A stretch of DNA of 64,000 bases, taken from NCBI RefSeq assembly GCF_015277675.1, contig NZ_JADHEC010000012.1, forward strand, positions 1 through 64,000, given 5' to 3'. The stretch comes from Flavobacterium soyangense. GTDB lineage: Bacteria; Bacteroidota; Bacteroidia; Flavobacteriales; Flavobacteriaceae. The translations under genes and the position numbers were made by a program. A model generated the notes under the pieces. It did not search any database. It was not told the DNA's origin and saw only the letters and a list, made by a program, of their open reading frames with translations. Shown here piece after piece: positions 1-9,542 of this stretch; within the stretch, counting starts at the first letter, position 1; each line of letters opens with the position of its first letter.

Positions 1-49
1 ATGCAATTCTTCTGAAATATAGGGAGGTAGGTTTTTTATTTTACAAAAT

Positions 50-71
50 AATCCTAGCATTTACTAGGGTT
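50..71. other. Hairpin in the upstream region of the first gene
   Basis: Arms 50-57 and 64-71 pair over 8 bp (one G-T) around a 6-base loop. The rest of 1-265 is AT-rich with no convincing coding region. The hairpin could end a minus-strand or upstream transcript outside the window, but neither side carries a strong T-run. Confidence 0.3.
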
Positions 72-265
72 AAAAGGAATTTATTGCCTAAATCTTAGTT
101 TTGTCGGTCGATAGTGATTTTCTTATTATTAATGATTCAAATTTTATTTAGGTTTTATCTTAATTCTTTTTAATATATTGAAAATCAATTGTTTTTGTTT
201 TTTTTATGTGTTTTTAATGAAATTATTCTGTAACTTTACTTTACTAATTTTAAACATAAACAATC

Positions 266-853
266 ATGAAAAAAATTATTTTATTATCGGTTGCTTTTTT
301 AGCATTTAGTTTTGCTAATGCACAAGACAAAAAAGATATGTCTTTTGGTGTTAAAGGAGGCTTGAACATTTGTTCGGTTACGAATGCTGATCAATATGGG
401 TCTAATTCAAGTTCTTTGATTGGTTTTCATCTTGGTTTGTTTGGGGAATTTATGGTAAGTGATAAATTCGCTATTCAGCCTGAATTGTTGTATTCTGCAC
501 AAGGTGTTAAGGTTGATTCCGATGGAGATAAAATTGATGTTAAATTAGATTATATCAATATTCCGGTTATGGCTAAATATTATATAGCTAAAGATTTTAG
601 TCTTGAGTTTGGTCCGCAAATTGGTTTTTTACTGTCGGCAAAAGCTAAATCTGGCGGAGTTAGTGAAAATTTAAAAGACTCTACTAAATCTACTGATTTT
701 GGCTTAAATTTTGGAGCTGGATATGATATTGGAGACTTTACTTTAGGAATACGCTATAATTTAGGTTTAAGTCAATTGCAAAAAGATTTGATTTCAGGAG
801 AATCTGCTTCACATAATTCAGTTTTTCAAATAGCTTTAGGTTATAAATTCTAA
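266..853 (+). CDS. Outer-membrane beta-barrel protein (PorT/OMP_b-brl family)
   Basis: A 195-residue protein with a Sec signal peptide (about residues 1-19, cleavage after FANA). The mature part is made of alternating amphipathic strands and starts with FGVKGGLN, typical of small PorT-like barrels in Bacteroidetes. It ends LGYKF, with the terminal aromatic residue recognised by outer-membrane barrel assembly. Family members sit in the outer membrane; their substrates are mostly unknown. The gene stands alone, with an AT-rich upstream region and a strong terminator 18 bases after the stop. The family is well supported by sequence character; a specific function cannot be given. Confidence 0.8.
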   Translation: MKKIILLSVAFLAFSFANAQDKKDMSFGVKGGLNICSVTNADQYGSNSSSLIGFHLGLFGEFMVSDKFAIQPELLYSAQGVKVDSDGDKIDVKLDYINIPVMAKYYIAKDFSLEFGPQIGFLLSAKAKSGGVSENLKDSTKSTDFGLNFGAGYDIGDFTLGIRYNLGLSQLQKDLISGESASHNSVFQIALGYKF

Positions 854-870
854 GTAACTTTTTTTACTAA

Positions 871-898
871 AAACCACGCCATTGGCGTGGTTTTTTTA
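871..898 (+). terminator. Intrinsic terminator after the outer-membrane protein gene
   Basis: A perfect 10-bp stem (871-880 with 884-893, loop ATT) runs directly into a T-run. It is the clearest rho-independent terminator in the first 10 kb and separates the barrel gene from xerD. Confidence 0.85.
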
Positions 899-913
899 TG
901 TCCAAAAATAGCT

Positions 914-921
914 TTACTTTG
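914..921 (+). promoter_or_regulatory. Probable -7 box of xerD (TTACTTTG)
   Basis: TTACTTTG matches the Bacteroidetes -7 consensus TAnnTTTG at all but one fixed position. It ends 5 bases before the xerD ATG, so the transcript would have almost no leader. Confidence 0.4.
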
Positions 922-926
922 CTTTT

Positions 927-1823
927 ATGAATTGGAGTATTTTTATAAGAAATTATCAGTCGTATCTTAGGATTGAAAGAGGTTTGTCTAAAAACACCAT
1001 TGACAATTATACTTTTGATATTGAGAGATTGTGTCTTTTTTTGGAAGAAAATGCCATAACTGTCTCGCCAATAAAAATCAGTGAAGAAACTATCCAACAG
1101 TTCATTTATAGTGTTTCAAAAGAAGTAAATCCCCGATCGCAAGCCAGAATAATTTCGGGATTAAAAAGTTTTTTTAGCTATTTAATTTTTGAAGACTATC
1201 GCACTAATAATCCTTTAGAATTAATTGAAACCCCAAAAACCGGCAGAAAACTTCCCGATACTTTGTCTATTGATGAAATTGATTCTTTAATTGCCGCTAT
1301 TGATTTGGATTCAAATGAAGGCGAACGGAATCGAGCAATGTTAGAAACGTTATATGGTTGCGGACTTCGAGTTTCGGAATTAGTTTCGCTAAAAATTTCA
1401 GATTTATTTTTTGATGAAGGATTTCTCAAAATTACAGGTAAAGGACATAAACAACGTTTTGTCCCTGTTGGTAATTTGACCCAAAAATACATTCAAATTT
1501 ATAAAGACTATAAGCGAACCGATTTGAATATAAAGAAAGGACACGAAGATACTTTGTTCTTGAATAGAAGAGGAAATCAGCTTTCGAGAGCGATGATATT
1601 TACGATAATCAAGGATTTGGCAGCCAAAATTGAGTTGAATAAAAGCATTAGCCCGCATACTTTACGGCATTCTTTTGCAACACATCTTCTTGAAAATGGA
1701 GCCGATTTACGTTCAATTCAACTAATGCTCGGTCACGAATCGATTACAACCACAGAAATTTATGTGCATCTGGACAGAAAATTTTTGAGAGAAGTTATGA
1801 ATACTTTTCATCCTAGAGGATAG
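927..1823 (+). CDS. xerD: Tyrosine recombinase XerD
   Basis: A 298-residue site-specific recombinase of the length usual for XerC/XerD. Members resolve chromosome dimers at dif during division. The N-terminal SAM-like core-binding domain covers about residues 3-88, the catalytic domain 108-290. All catalytic residues are visible: R148 (CGLRVSEL), K172, H244 and R247 (HTLRH), H270 (LGHES) and Y279 as nucleophile. It is a chromosomal housekeeping gene rather than an integrase: no phage genes or att-like repeats flank it. The ATG at 927 fits the family N-terminus. XerC versus XerD cannot be settled from one sequence; XerD is the usual name for this single-copy form. Confidence 0.88.
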   Translation: MNWSIFIRNYQSYLRIERGLSKNTIDNYTFDIERLCLFLEENAITVSPIKISEETIQQFIYSVSKEVNPRSQARIISGLKSFFSYLIFEDYRTNNPLELIETPKTGRKLPDTLSIDEIDSLIAAIDLDSNEGERNRAMLETLYGCGLRVSELVSLKISDLFFDEGFLKITGKGHKQRFVPVGNLTQKYIQIYKDYKRTDLNIKKGHEDTLFLNRRGNQLSRAMIFTIIKDLAAKIELNKSISPHTLRHSFATHLLENGADLRSIQLMLGHESITTTEIYVHLDRKFLREVMNTFHPRG

Positions 1824-1950
1824 ATGGCAGGTTTCAAATAGCAGATTTCAGATTGAAAAAAAAATGACTTGTTGAAAACAAGTCATTTTTTAAATATTTT
1901 TTATTATATATCAATTAAGTTGCTAGCTGAAATCTGCAAACTGCCGTCTG
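1822..1950. repeat. Three nested inverted repeats between convergent xerD and rny
   Basis: Outer arms 1822-1830 and 1941-1949 pair over 9 bp with one G-T. Middle arms 1841-1851 and 1927-1937 (GCAGATTTCAG) are a perfect 11 bp. The inner hairpin, 1859-1873 with 1877-1891, is a perfect 15 bp with a GAA loop, A-rich before and T-rich after, so it can terminate transcription from both sides. The outer layers are more than a terminator needs and look like a small palindromic intergenic element. Confidence 0.7.
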
Positions 1951-1954
1951 TCAC

Positions 1955-3517
1955 CTATTTTGCAATATTTACTGCCCTAGTTTCTCTAATTACAGTCACT
2001 TTTACCTGACCAGGATAAGTCATTTCAGTTTGTATTTTTTGTGAAATTTCGAAAGATAATGTAGCTGCATTTTCATCAGAAACTTTTTCGCTTTCTACAA
2101 TAACACGTAATTCTCTACCGGCTTGAATTGCGTAAGCGTTTTTTACTCCGCTGAATCCATAAGCAACTTCTTCTAAATCTTTTAAACGTTGAATGTAAGA
2201 GTCTAAAACTTGTCTTCTTGCACCTGGTCTTGCACCTGAAATAGCATCGCAAACTTGAACAATCGGTGATAATAATGATTTCATTTCAATTTCATCGTGG
2301 TGTGCTCCAATGGCGTTGCAAACTTCTTCTTTTTCGCCATATTTTTCAGCCCATTGCATTCCTAATAAAGCGTGAGGTAAATCACTTTCGGCATCTGGAA
2401 CTTTACCAATATCGTGCAATAAACCAGCTCTTTTGGCAAGTTTTACATTTAGACCTAATTCGGCTGCCATAATTCCACAAAGTTTGGAAACTTCGCGTGA
2501 GTGTTGCAATAAATTTTGTCCGTAAGAAGAACGATATTTCATTCGACCCACAACTTTGATTAATTCAGGATGTAAACCGTGAATACCTAAATCGATTACG
2601 GTACGTTTTCCAACTTCTATAATTTCGTCATCAATTTGTTTGGTAGTTTTTGCAACAACTTCTTCAATACGGGCCGGGTGAATGCGTCCGTCAGTGACTA
2701 ATTTATGCAAGGCCAAACGTGCAATTTCTCTTCGTACTGGATCAAAACAAGAAAGTATGATAGCTTCTGGCGTGTCATCAACTATAATTTCTACTCCGGT
2801 TGCAGCTTCAATCGCTCTAATATTTCTACCTTCACGACCAATGATTCTTCCTTTTACATCATCCGATTCGATGTTGAAAACAGATACACAATTTTCTACT
2901 GCTTCTTCTGTTCCAACTCTTTGAATGGTATTTATGATTATTTTTTTAGCCTCCTGTTGTGCTGTTAATTTGGCTTCTTCAATAGTGTCTTGAATATGAG
3001 ACATCGCTTCGGTTTTTGCTTCAGCTTTCAAGCCTTCTATCAATTGATTTTTGGCATCTTCAGTAGATAAACCAGAAATAACCTCTAGTTGTTGAAGTTG
3101 GCTTTTGTGTAATCTGTCAACTTCTGCTTGTTTTTTGTCTAAAATTTCTATTTTTGAATTATATTCTAAAGTTTTAGCTTCATAATCGTCATTTACTTTT
3201 TTGGCTTTTGACAATTCGTTTGAAATTTGAGATTCTTTGTCTCTAATTCTTTTTTCGACTTCAGCCATCTTTTGGTCACGAGAAAGAATTACTTGCTCGT
3301 GTTCTGACTTTAATTCGATAAATTTTTCTTTTGCTTGTAGAATTTTATCTTTTTTGATGTTTTCGGCTTCAAGATTAGCATCTTTTAAAATAGAAGAAGC
3401 CTCTTTTTTTGCTCTTTTGATCAAATTAGAGTTGTTGCTTTTCTCTATTGTTTTGGCTATACCAAAACCTCCTGCAATACCAGCAATTGCTGAAATAATT
3501 ATTGTTAAAATGTCCAT
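1955..3517 (-). CDS. rny: Ribonuclease Y
   Basis: A 520-residue membrane-anchored endoribonuclease that starts mRNA decay. The order is diagnostic: one N-terminal membrane helix (about 3-24), a long charged coiled coil (about 30-200), a KH RNA-binding domain around [15 protein letters not shown], and an HD phosphohydrolase domain with HSREV and LLHDIGKV holding the metal-binding His-Asp pair. Length matches the family. It is the last gene of a minus-strand group with zapA and a coiled-coil gene, and the candidate 6S RNA lies in the 209-base gap upstream. It converges on xerD across the nested repeat. Confidence 0.95.
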   Translation of the reverse strand: MDILTIIISAIAGIAGGFGIAKTIEKSNNSNLIKRAKKEASSILKDANLEAENIKKDKILQAKEKFIELKSEHEQVILSRDQKMAEVEKRIRDKESQISNELSKAKKVNDDYEAKTLEYNSKIEILDKKQAEVDRLHKSQLQQLEVISGLSTEDAKNQLIEGLKAEAKTEAMSHIQDTIEEAKLTAQQEAKKIIINTIQRVGTEEAVENCVSVFNIESDDVKGRIIGREGRNIRAIEAATGVEIIVDDTPEAIILSCFDPVRREIARLALHKLVTDGRIHPARIEEVVAKTTKQIDDEIIEVGKRTVIDLGIHGLHPELIKVVGRMKYRSSYGQNLLQHSREVSKLCGIMAAELGLNVKLAKRAGLLHDIGKVPDAESDLPHALLGMQWAEKYGEKEEVCNAIGAHHDEIEMKSLLSPIVQVCDAISGARPGARRQVLDSYIQRLKDLEEVAYGFSGVKNAYAIQAGRELRVIVESEKVSDENAATLSFEISQKIQTEMTYPGQVKVTVIRETRAVNIAK

Positions 3518-3542
3518 GTTTATCTAAATTTAGTATATAAAA

Positions 3543-3700
3543 AAGCCTACATTAGGTTGCTTGAATAAACTCGGAAATACAAGTTTTGAGCTAACTCGTT
3601 GTTCAAGCTTCCAAACTGAATTGGCTTGCTATAGTAACGATGATTTGCTCATTCTAATTTGTTAGTGTTGAGTTTACCAAATATGAACTAATGTAGGCAG
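3543..3700 (-). ncRNA. ssrS: 6S RNA (6S-Flavo type), candidate
   Basis: The gap between zapA and rny folds end to end. GCCTACATTAG at 3545-3555 is an exact complement of 3688-3698 (11 bp), closing a roughly 150-base structure with no coding potential. 6S RNA binds the housekeeping RNA polymerase holoenzyme. The zapA-ssrS neighbourhood is conserved in many bacteria, and a flavobacterial family (6S-Flavo) is described. Strand is inferred from the flanking minus-strand genes. Exact ends are estimates. The call rests on size, closing stem and synteny; the central bubble was not modelled. Confidence 0.72.
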
Positions 3701-3726
3701 TATCTTAGTTTCTGTAAAGAACGTGT

Positions 3727-4020
3727 TTAATCGCTGAGATATTGATCTAAAAGCGAATTGATTTTTTTAATTCTTTCGATAGTTGCTACTCCATCGATGG
3801 CATTATCAATTTGTTTTTGTTCTGTTTGAGAGGCAAATTGCAAAGCACACATTGCTAATACATCCTGCTTGTCACGAACGGCATAATTTTCTTCAAACTG
3901 CTTTATCATAGTATCAATTTTTTTTGAAGCACTTCTTAGTCCTTCTTCCTGAGAGAGCTCCACGGTCAATGGATAAACTCTGTCCGCAATCGATATCTTA
4001 ATTTTAAGCTTTTCGTCCAT
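3727..4020 (-). CDS. zapA: Cell division protein ZapA
   Basis: A 97-residue protein with the ZapA pattern: an N-terminal beta-strand region (KIKISIADRVYPLTV), then a helix and a long C-terminal coiled coil. ZapA cross-links FtsZ filaments in the Z-ring. Length and the placement next to the candidate 6S RNA agree with zapA in other phyla. It starts 8 bases after the upstream coiled-coil gene, so the two are surely cotranscribed. Confidence 0.85.
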   Translation of the reverse strand: MDEKLKIKISIADRVYPLTVELSQEEGLRSASKKIDTMIKQFEENYAVRDKQDVLAMCALQFASQTEQKQIDNAIDGVATIERIKKINSLLDQYLSD

Positions 4021-4028
4021 ATCTTTTA

Positions 4029-4319
4029 TTAATCTGATAGCTGTGCTATGCAGTAATCAATTTCACGAATTAATGAATTTATTTTAAGCTTTGTTTCTCT
4101 TTTATTATCCTCACTGCCAAGTAGTGCGTTAGCTACTTTAAGTGTTTCATACTTTGCTTTTAATGCTTCAATCTCTTGAGACTGAGTTCGTATGATAGTT
4201 GCAGATTTTGTTAATTCAATTTTCAAATCTTGAGATTTTTTCTCCAAACTATTTATTTTTGTAAATAGCTTTTCAATCTTATTTTCAAGAGTATCAATTA
4301 TTTCTGCAATTACACTCAT
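4029..4319 (-). CDS. Small coiled-coil protein upstream of zapA
   Basis: A 96-residue, highly charged protein that is almost entirely heptad-like (IIDTLENKIEKLFTKINSLE and onwards), with no signal peptide or membrane segment. It is the first gene of the operon ahead of zapA. Size and coiled-coil nature recall ZapB, the coiled-coil partner of ZapA in gamma-proteobacteria, but no residue-level homology is claimed. A role in Z-ring assembly is inferred only from the gene pair. Confidence 0.7.
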   Translation of the reverse strand: MSVIAEIIDTLENKIEKLFTKINSLEKKSQDLKIELTKSATIIRTQSQEIEALKAKYETLKVANALLGSEDNKRETKLKINSLIREIDYCIAQLSD

Positions 4320-4486
4320 ATTATATCCTACGTATTACTTAATCCTACAAAGTTAGTATTCCTTTTTATTTTTACAATATTTTAGGGGCTTTTTTATTCT
4401 TAAAATATTAATATATTGTATATCAGTTAATTACATTTAAATGCTTTTTTAAATTTTTTTAAAATACTTTTTTTATCTTAGCAAAA

Positions 4487-6193
4487 ATGTATTCCATGAG
4501 ATTGTACCTACTTATCCTGTTATTTTATAGTTCCGTTTTTGCTCAAGTTAATTATCCAAAAGATTATTTTAGTCCGCCACTCGCTATTCCAATGCAGCTA
4601 TCAGGGAATTTTGGAGAGTTGAGACCCAATCATTTTCATGCAGGTTTTGATTTGAAGACGATGCAAAGGGAAGGTTTAGAAGTTCATGCGGTAGCCGATG
4701 GTTATGTGTCAAGAATTAAGATTTCGACCTTTGGAAACGGAAAAACTATATATATAACGCATTCTAATGGCTATACTTCAGTTTACGGGCATTTACTAAG
4801 AGCTACTGATTTTATTGAAGCTTTCATCAAAAAAATGCATTATGCTGAGCAATCATTCGAGATAGAAATGTATTTGAAACCCGGAGAATTAGTGGTTAAG
4901 AAAGGTCAGATTATTGCTTTTTCAGGAAATACCGGTGCTTCTGAAGGTCCTCATTTACATTTCGAATTTCGGGATAACATTACAGAAAATATTATTAATC
5001 CGATGCTTTTTGGGTTTGATAAATATATGAAGGATACTAAAAAACCACTTATTTCAAGTATTTATGTTTATCCTTTAGATAATAAAACTATTGTGAATCA
5101 ATCAAAACGTCCTTTATTGCTCAACTTGTTATTGCAAAAGGACGGAACTTATTTAGCGGATCAAGTGGTTTCCAATGGAAAAATTGGTTTTGGAATCAAT
5201 ACTTTCGATTATGACGATGTTTCTTTCAATAAAAACGGTGTCTATAAAGTACAAACTTTTTATAATGGAATTCCTAATTTTGGTTACCAATTTGACACTT
5301 ATTCCTTTGATGAAATGCGTTATGTAAATGCCCTAATTGATTATCCACGATATAAAAAAACGCTGCAAAGAGTTCAAAAATTATTTATGCGAAATCCATA
5401 TGGATTGAGCATAATAAAGACAGATAAGACTAACGGAGTTCTTACGGCAGTCCCTAATTTGAGTTCAAGTTATCGTATTGAAGTTTCTGATTTTTATGGC
5501 AATCTGACTTCAGTTTCCATTCCAATTAAATATGATACTCAGCCCGCCATCATTGTTCCGGAACCTATTTTATCAAAATATTTTGTAAAAGCAAATAATG
5601 ACAGTAATTTCACCAAAGACAATGTTTCAGTTTCTTTTCCCGCAGGAACTTTTTATGATGATTTCTATTTAAATTTCGACGTAAAGAACGATACTTTGTA
5701 TCTTCATGATGATACAGTTCCAGTTCACGCAAATTTCACTATCGAGATAATTGATAATAAATTTACAAAAGCGCAAAGAGAAAAATTGTTCATAGCCACA
5801 ATTGACGACAACAAAACAGCCTATAATTTTACGTTTCGAAATGATAGTGTTTTTACTGCCAAAGTTAAAACTTTAGGAAAGTTCGCTTTAGTTTTGGATA
5901 CTATTCCACCAAAAATCAGCATTGCAAATTCAATTGAAGGAAAGTGGTTAAATGATAAAAAGTTTATACAATTCACCATTAGCGATGGGTTATCAGGCAT
6001 AAAATCCTATAATGGTTATTTGAACGGTAAATGGATTTTATTTGAATATGACAATAAAACCAAGAAAATAACCCATGATTTTAGTGATGGTATTGTTGCC
6101 GAAGGTGCAAATGAATTAAAAATTATAGTGGTCGATAATTTAGGAAATTCCACTATCTTTGAAACTCGGTTTTTTAGAAGTCAAAAAAAATAA
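4487..6193 (+). CDS. Secreted M23 family metallopeptidase
   Basis: A 568-residue exported protein. The signal peptide covers about residues 1-20, ending FAQ. The LytM/M23 domain follows at about 35-175. Zinc ligands are visible as H51 and D55 (HAGFD) and as H156/H158 (GPHLHFE), with YGHL at 100-103. M23 enzymes usually cut peptidoglycan peptide cross-links. The long C-terminal part (about 190-568) is beta-rich and unrecognised. Translation may begin at ATG 4487 or at the in-frame ATG 4496; both keep the signal peptide. The TonB-dependent receptor gene starts 12 bases after the stop, so the two probably share a transcript. Confidence 0.85.
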   Translation: MYSMRLYLLILLFYSSVFAQVNYPKDYFSPPLAIPMQLSGNFGELRPNHFHAGFDLKTMQREGLEVHAVADGYVSRIKISTFGNGKTIYITHSNGYTSVYGHLLRATDFIEAFIKKMHYAEQSFEIEMYLKPGELVVKKGQIIAFSGNTGASEGPHLHFEFRDNITENIINPMLFGFDKYMKDTKKPLISSIYVYPLDNKTIVNQSKRPLLLNLLLQKDGTYLADQVVSNGKIGFGINTFDYDDVSFNKNGVYKVQTFYNGIPNFGYQFDTYSFDEMRYVNALIDYPRYKKTLQRVQKLFMRNPYGLSIIKTDKTNGVLTAVPNLSSSYRIEVSDFYGNLTSVSIPIKYDTQPAIIVPEPILSKYFVKANNDSNFTKDNVSVSFPAGTFYDDFYLNFDVKNDTLYLHDDTVPVHANFTIEIIDNKFTKAQREKLFIATIDDNKTAYNFTFRNDSVFTAKVKTLGKFALVLDTIPPKISIANSIEGKWLNDKKFIQFTISDGLSGIKSYNGYLNGKWILFEYDNKTKKITHDFSDGIVAEGANELKIIVVDNLGNSTIFETRFFRSQKK

Positions 6194-6205
6194 AAATTAA
6201 ATTCC

Positions 6206-8671
6206 TTGAGTGTACATAAAATAATACTTGTTTTCTTCTTTTTTTGTTTTGGTGCTACAACTTTTGCACAATCAGCCCACATAAAAGGAATTATTCTCGA
6301 TAAAAAGAATCAACCTGTTGATAACGTGAATGTATCTTGTCCCAGTAAAGGGACAAAATCCAACGAAAATGGTTTTTACAGTTTAGAAGTTCCCGCTAAT
6401 CAAAAAACAATAGTAGTTTTCTCCCACATTTCCCTAAAAAAAGTTACTGTTGCGGTTACATTAAATTCAAACGAAGATTATGAGTTTAACTTGGTCATGA
6501 ATGACAAAGATGAGCAAATGGGCGAAGTTGTAATTACGGTAAACAATAAAAAAAGAGTTCAGGGAATTACAATTATCGAACCGGAATTGATTCGGAAAAT
6601 TCCTGGCGCCAATGCAGGTGTCGAAAATATTTTGAAATCCTTACCAGGTGTAAATTCCAATAATGAATTAAGTACGCAATATGCTGTTCGTGGTGGAAAC
6701 TATGACGAAAATTTGGTTTATGTAAACGAAATCGAAGTTTATCGTCCTTTTCTGATTCGCTCGGGTCAGCAAGAAGGTTTGAGTTTTACCAATACGGATT
6801 TGGTTCAAAATGTTGATTTTTCTGCTGGAGGTTTTCAGGCAAAATTTGGAGATAAATTATCTTCTGTTTTGGATATTACGTATCGAAAGCCAACAAAATT
6901 TGGAGCTGTTGCCGAAGCCAGTTTTCTTGGCGCAAGCGTTGCTGTCGATGCGGTTTCGAAGAATGGTAAATGGTCTGAAATCACCGGAATTCGGTATAGA
7001 AATAATTCACTTTTGGTAAATAGTCAGGAAACACAAACAAATTATAAACCAACATTTGTCGATCTTCAAACCAACATCAATTTTAAGTCTTCCGATAAAT
7101 GGGAGTGGAGTTTTCTTGGGAATATTTCCCAAAACGATTATCAATATCAACCTTTGACACGTCAGACTAATTTTGGAACCATCGATAATCCAATGGCACT
7201 TTTGATTTATTATGAAGGTCAGGAAAAAGATAAATATACCACTTATTTTGGAGCAGTGAAATCTACTTATAATGCTTCAAAAAACTCCACTTACAAACTA
7301 ATTGTTTCAGCTTATAATACAAAAGAACAAGAGCATTTTGATATTTTGGCACAATATCGTTTGGGCGAAGTAGATTCAAATTTTGGTTCCCAAAATTTTG
7401 GTAATGTCTCATATACAAGAGGAATTGGCTCGCAACTCAATCACGCTAGAAATGATTTGGATGCCTTAATTGTAAATACAGAGTTAAAAGGAATACATAA
7501 TTGGAAGAAAAATCTATTTGAATGGGGAGCGAAGTTCACGCGAGAATCTATTCGAGACAGAGTTATAGAATGGGAAGTGATCGATTCTGCTGGGTTTTCC
7601 TTAAATACACCAATTCTCATTTTACCAAAAAATGACCAACCTTATTCGCCATACACAGGACCATTGGTTCCATATAATAATGTAAGGGCGACTAATTTTG
7701 TTAATATTAACCGGTTTTCTGGTTATGTGCAATGGAGTCGAAAAGGATATATTGGCAATAACGAAATATGGTTAAATGCTGGTGTGCGTTCACAAAATTG
7801 GGAAGTTTTAGGCGATAATTTAGTGAGCAATACACAGTTTACTTTTAGCCCAAGAGCACAATTTTCTTTGAAACCCAATTGGAATAAGGATATTTTTTTC
7901 CGACTATCGGGAGGGCTATACCATCAGCCACCTTTTTATCGAGAGTTGAGAGATGCCGATGGGGTAGTGCAGCCTACAGTGAAAGCGCAACAAGCAATTC
8001 ATGTCGTTTTAAGTAATGATTATAGTTTCAAAATGTGGAATCGTCCTTTCAAAATGGTTTCCGAATTGTATTACAAATCGTTGACAGATGTAAATCCATT
8101 TACTTTGGACAATGTCCGAATTCGCTACGCTGCAGCCAATAATGCAAAAGCGTACGCGGAAGGTTTTGATTTCAGAGTAAACGGAGAATTTGTTCCTGGA
8201 ACCGAATCTTGGTTTAGTTTTGGCTATCTAAAGACCGAAGAAAACATTGACAATAAAGGATTTATTTCCAGACCAACGGATCAAAGATTAAAATTTGCGC
8301 TTTTGTTCCAAGATTATATGCCTAATATTCCAAGTATAAAATTATACCTTAATTTAGTTTACAACACAGGATTGCCTGGAGGTTCGCCATCCTACGCTGA
8401 TCCTTATTTGTACCAAAATAGATTGAGAGATTACCGTCGTGCTGATGTTGGTTTCTCCAAAGTATTAATTGATGCTCAAAATCCGTCTAATAAAAAATGG
8501 TTGCAAAGTTTCAAAGAATTGGCCATTGGACTAGAAATCTTCAACCTTTTCGACAATCAAAACGCAATTACCAATACTTGGGTACGCGATGTGTATTCTA
8601 AAAATCAATATGCGATTCCTAATTATTTGACCACAAGAGTTTTTAATGTGAAGGTGAATATGAGGTTTTAA
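6206..8671 (+). CDS. TonB-dependent receptor with carboxypeptidase-like domain
   Basis: An 821-residue outer-membrane receptor. A signal peptide (about 1-22) is followed by a carboxypeptidase-regulatory-like beta-sandwich (about 25-105, IKGIILDKKNQPVDNVNV), a plug domain (about 115-230, with AVRGGNYDENLVYVNEI) and a beta-barrel to the C-terminal F. This architecture is standard for Bacteroidetes receptors; no SusD partner lies nearby, so the ligand is unknown. The only start that keeps the signal peptide is TTG at 6206. Coupling to the M23 peptidase upstream could mean a cell-envelope role, but that is inference. Confidence 0.85.
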   Translation: MSVHKIILVFFFFCFGATTFAQSAHIKGIILDKKNQPVDNVNVSCPSKGTKSNENGFYSLEVPANQKTIVVFSHISLKKVTVAVTLNSNEDYEFNLVMNDKDEQMGEVVITVNNKKRVQGITIIEPELIRKIPGANAGVENILKSLPGVNSNNELSTQYAVRGGNYDENLVYVNEIEVYRPFLIRSGQQEGLSFTNTDLVQNVDFSAGGFQAKFGDKLSSVLDITYRKPTKFGAVAEASFLGASVAVDAVSKNGKWSEITGIRYRNNSLLVNSQETQTNYKPTFVDLQTNINFKSSDKWEWSFLGNISQNDYQYQPLTRQTNFGTIDNPMALLIYYEGQEKDKYTTYFGAVKSTYNASKNSTYKLIVSAYNTKEQEHFDILAQYRLGEVDSNFGSQNFGNVSYTRGIGSQLNHARNDLDALIVNTELKGIHNWKKNLFEWGAKFTRESIRDRVIEWEVIDSAGFSLNTPILILPKNDQPYSPYTGPLVPYNNVRATNFVNINRFSGYVQWSRKGYIGNNEIWLNAGVRSQNWEVLGDNLVSNTQFTFSPRAQFSLKPNWNKDIFFRLSGGLYHQPPFYRELRDADGVVQPTVKAQQAIHVVLSNDYSFKMWNRPFKMVSELYYKSLTDVNPFTLDNVRIRYAAANNAKAYAEGFDFRVNGEFVPGTESWFSFGYLKTEENIDNKGFISRPTDQRLKFALLFQDYMPNIPSIKLYLNLVYNTGLPGGSPSYADPYLYQNRLRDYRRADVGFSKVLIDAQNPSNKKWLQSFKELAIGLEIFNLFDNQNAITNTWVRDVYSKNQYAIPNYLTTRVFNVKVNMRF

Positions 8672-8673
8672 TT

Positions 8674-9375
8674 CTATATCAAAATATCACTTTCCAAATC
8701 CGATTTTTCTATCTTAAAATCAAATCCTAGTTTCGAAACTAATTCGATTACAAGGTTTTTATACCAGTTTTCTGATTTAGGGTGAATGTAAATTTTTTCG
8801 ATTAACTGTTTAATGTCCACATCAATTTTTAGACCATCATTCAATTTGATGTTGCTTAGGGTGACATCAGAAATGATGCGAACTTCTCTTTCGTATTGAA
8901 AACTTTTTCGCTTGAACAAAAATGGGAAAAACATATCATCAAACGGAATATGTTCCTTTTTGTAATCTATATAATTGACTTCGCCAATGTATTGCTCGTA
9001 TTTTTTTTCCGGAATAACTGCATTTTGCAATCTTCCGATAGTAGATTGAATGGCCAGACCTTCGCTATTTTGAGTGAAAATCTGCCACATTGCAAACGAT
9101 TCGTATTCATTGATGTGCCAGCTACTGATGGCAACTTTTTCTCGATGTGATTTGTAATATTGTAAAAACTCAGGGTTGTTTTCTGCAATTCTCTTTATTT
9201 CTTCGTAGGTTGGTTCGCTAAATGTACCTTCATATTGGTCTTCAAATTTATCCGAACGTGACATAAAGAGTTTTTTAGACATCAACAAATCGAGAAACTT
9301 TGACAAGTCCAAGTATTTCCAAACAATGGTGTCAGGATTCTCCGGAAGCTTGATATTTTTGTTATTGAGGTACAT
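8674..9375 (-). CDS. DUF2971 domain protein
   Basis: A 233-residue cytoplasmic protein matching the DUF2971 pattern. It opens with a short segment about a cell holding the Y/W-K-Y start (WKYLDLSKFLDLL), then FMSRSDKFEDQYEG, then AISSWHINEYESFAMW with its conserved W, H, E and M-W, and a C-terminal part with R-E-V-R-I. The biochemical role of the family is not established. The gene converges on the receptor gene with only 2 bases between stops, and stands apart from the exporter operon downstream. Confidence 0.7.
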   Translation of the reverse strand: MYLNNKNIKLPENPDTIVWKYLDLSKFLDLLMSKKLFMSRSDKFEDQYEGTFSEPTYEEIKRIAENNPEFLQYYKSHREKVAISSWHINEYESFAMWQIFTQNSEGLAIQSTIGRLQNAVIPEKKYEQYIGEVNYIDYKKEHIPFDDMFFPFLFKRKSFQYEREVRIISDVTLSNIKLNDGLKIDVDIKQLIEKIYIHPKSENWYKNLVIELVSKLGFDFKIEKSDLESDILI

Positions 9376-9473
9376 TTAATTTAAAGATTGAATAATTCAA
9401 AAATTTAAAAATTCGACAGAATCTGTATTTTACTTGAAATTTTAAGTAGAAAAATCGTTTTTTTTTTTCCGTT

Positions 9474-9540
9474 TTCGCAAAGCGAATCCGTTTTATCTGC
9501 TTTCCATTAAAATCAGATTGCTTCGTTTCGCAATTTTAAT
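9474..9540. other. Short hairpins between DUF2971 gene and exporter operon
   Basis: TTCGC-AAA-GCGAA (9474-9486) forms a compact hairpin. A second repeat has arms 9506-9513 and 9533-9540 (ATTAAAAT/ATTTTAAT) enclosing ATTGC/GCAAT. They lie just past the stop of the minus-strand exporter and may help end that transcript, though no clean T-run follows. Confidence 0.35.
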
Positions 9541-9542
9541 CA

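Noticed and set aside
927-1823. XerD as an integrase of a mobile element
   Set aside because: No att-like repeats, cargo or phage genes; length and motifs are those of the housekeeping enzyme.
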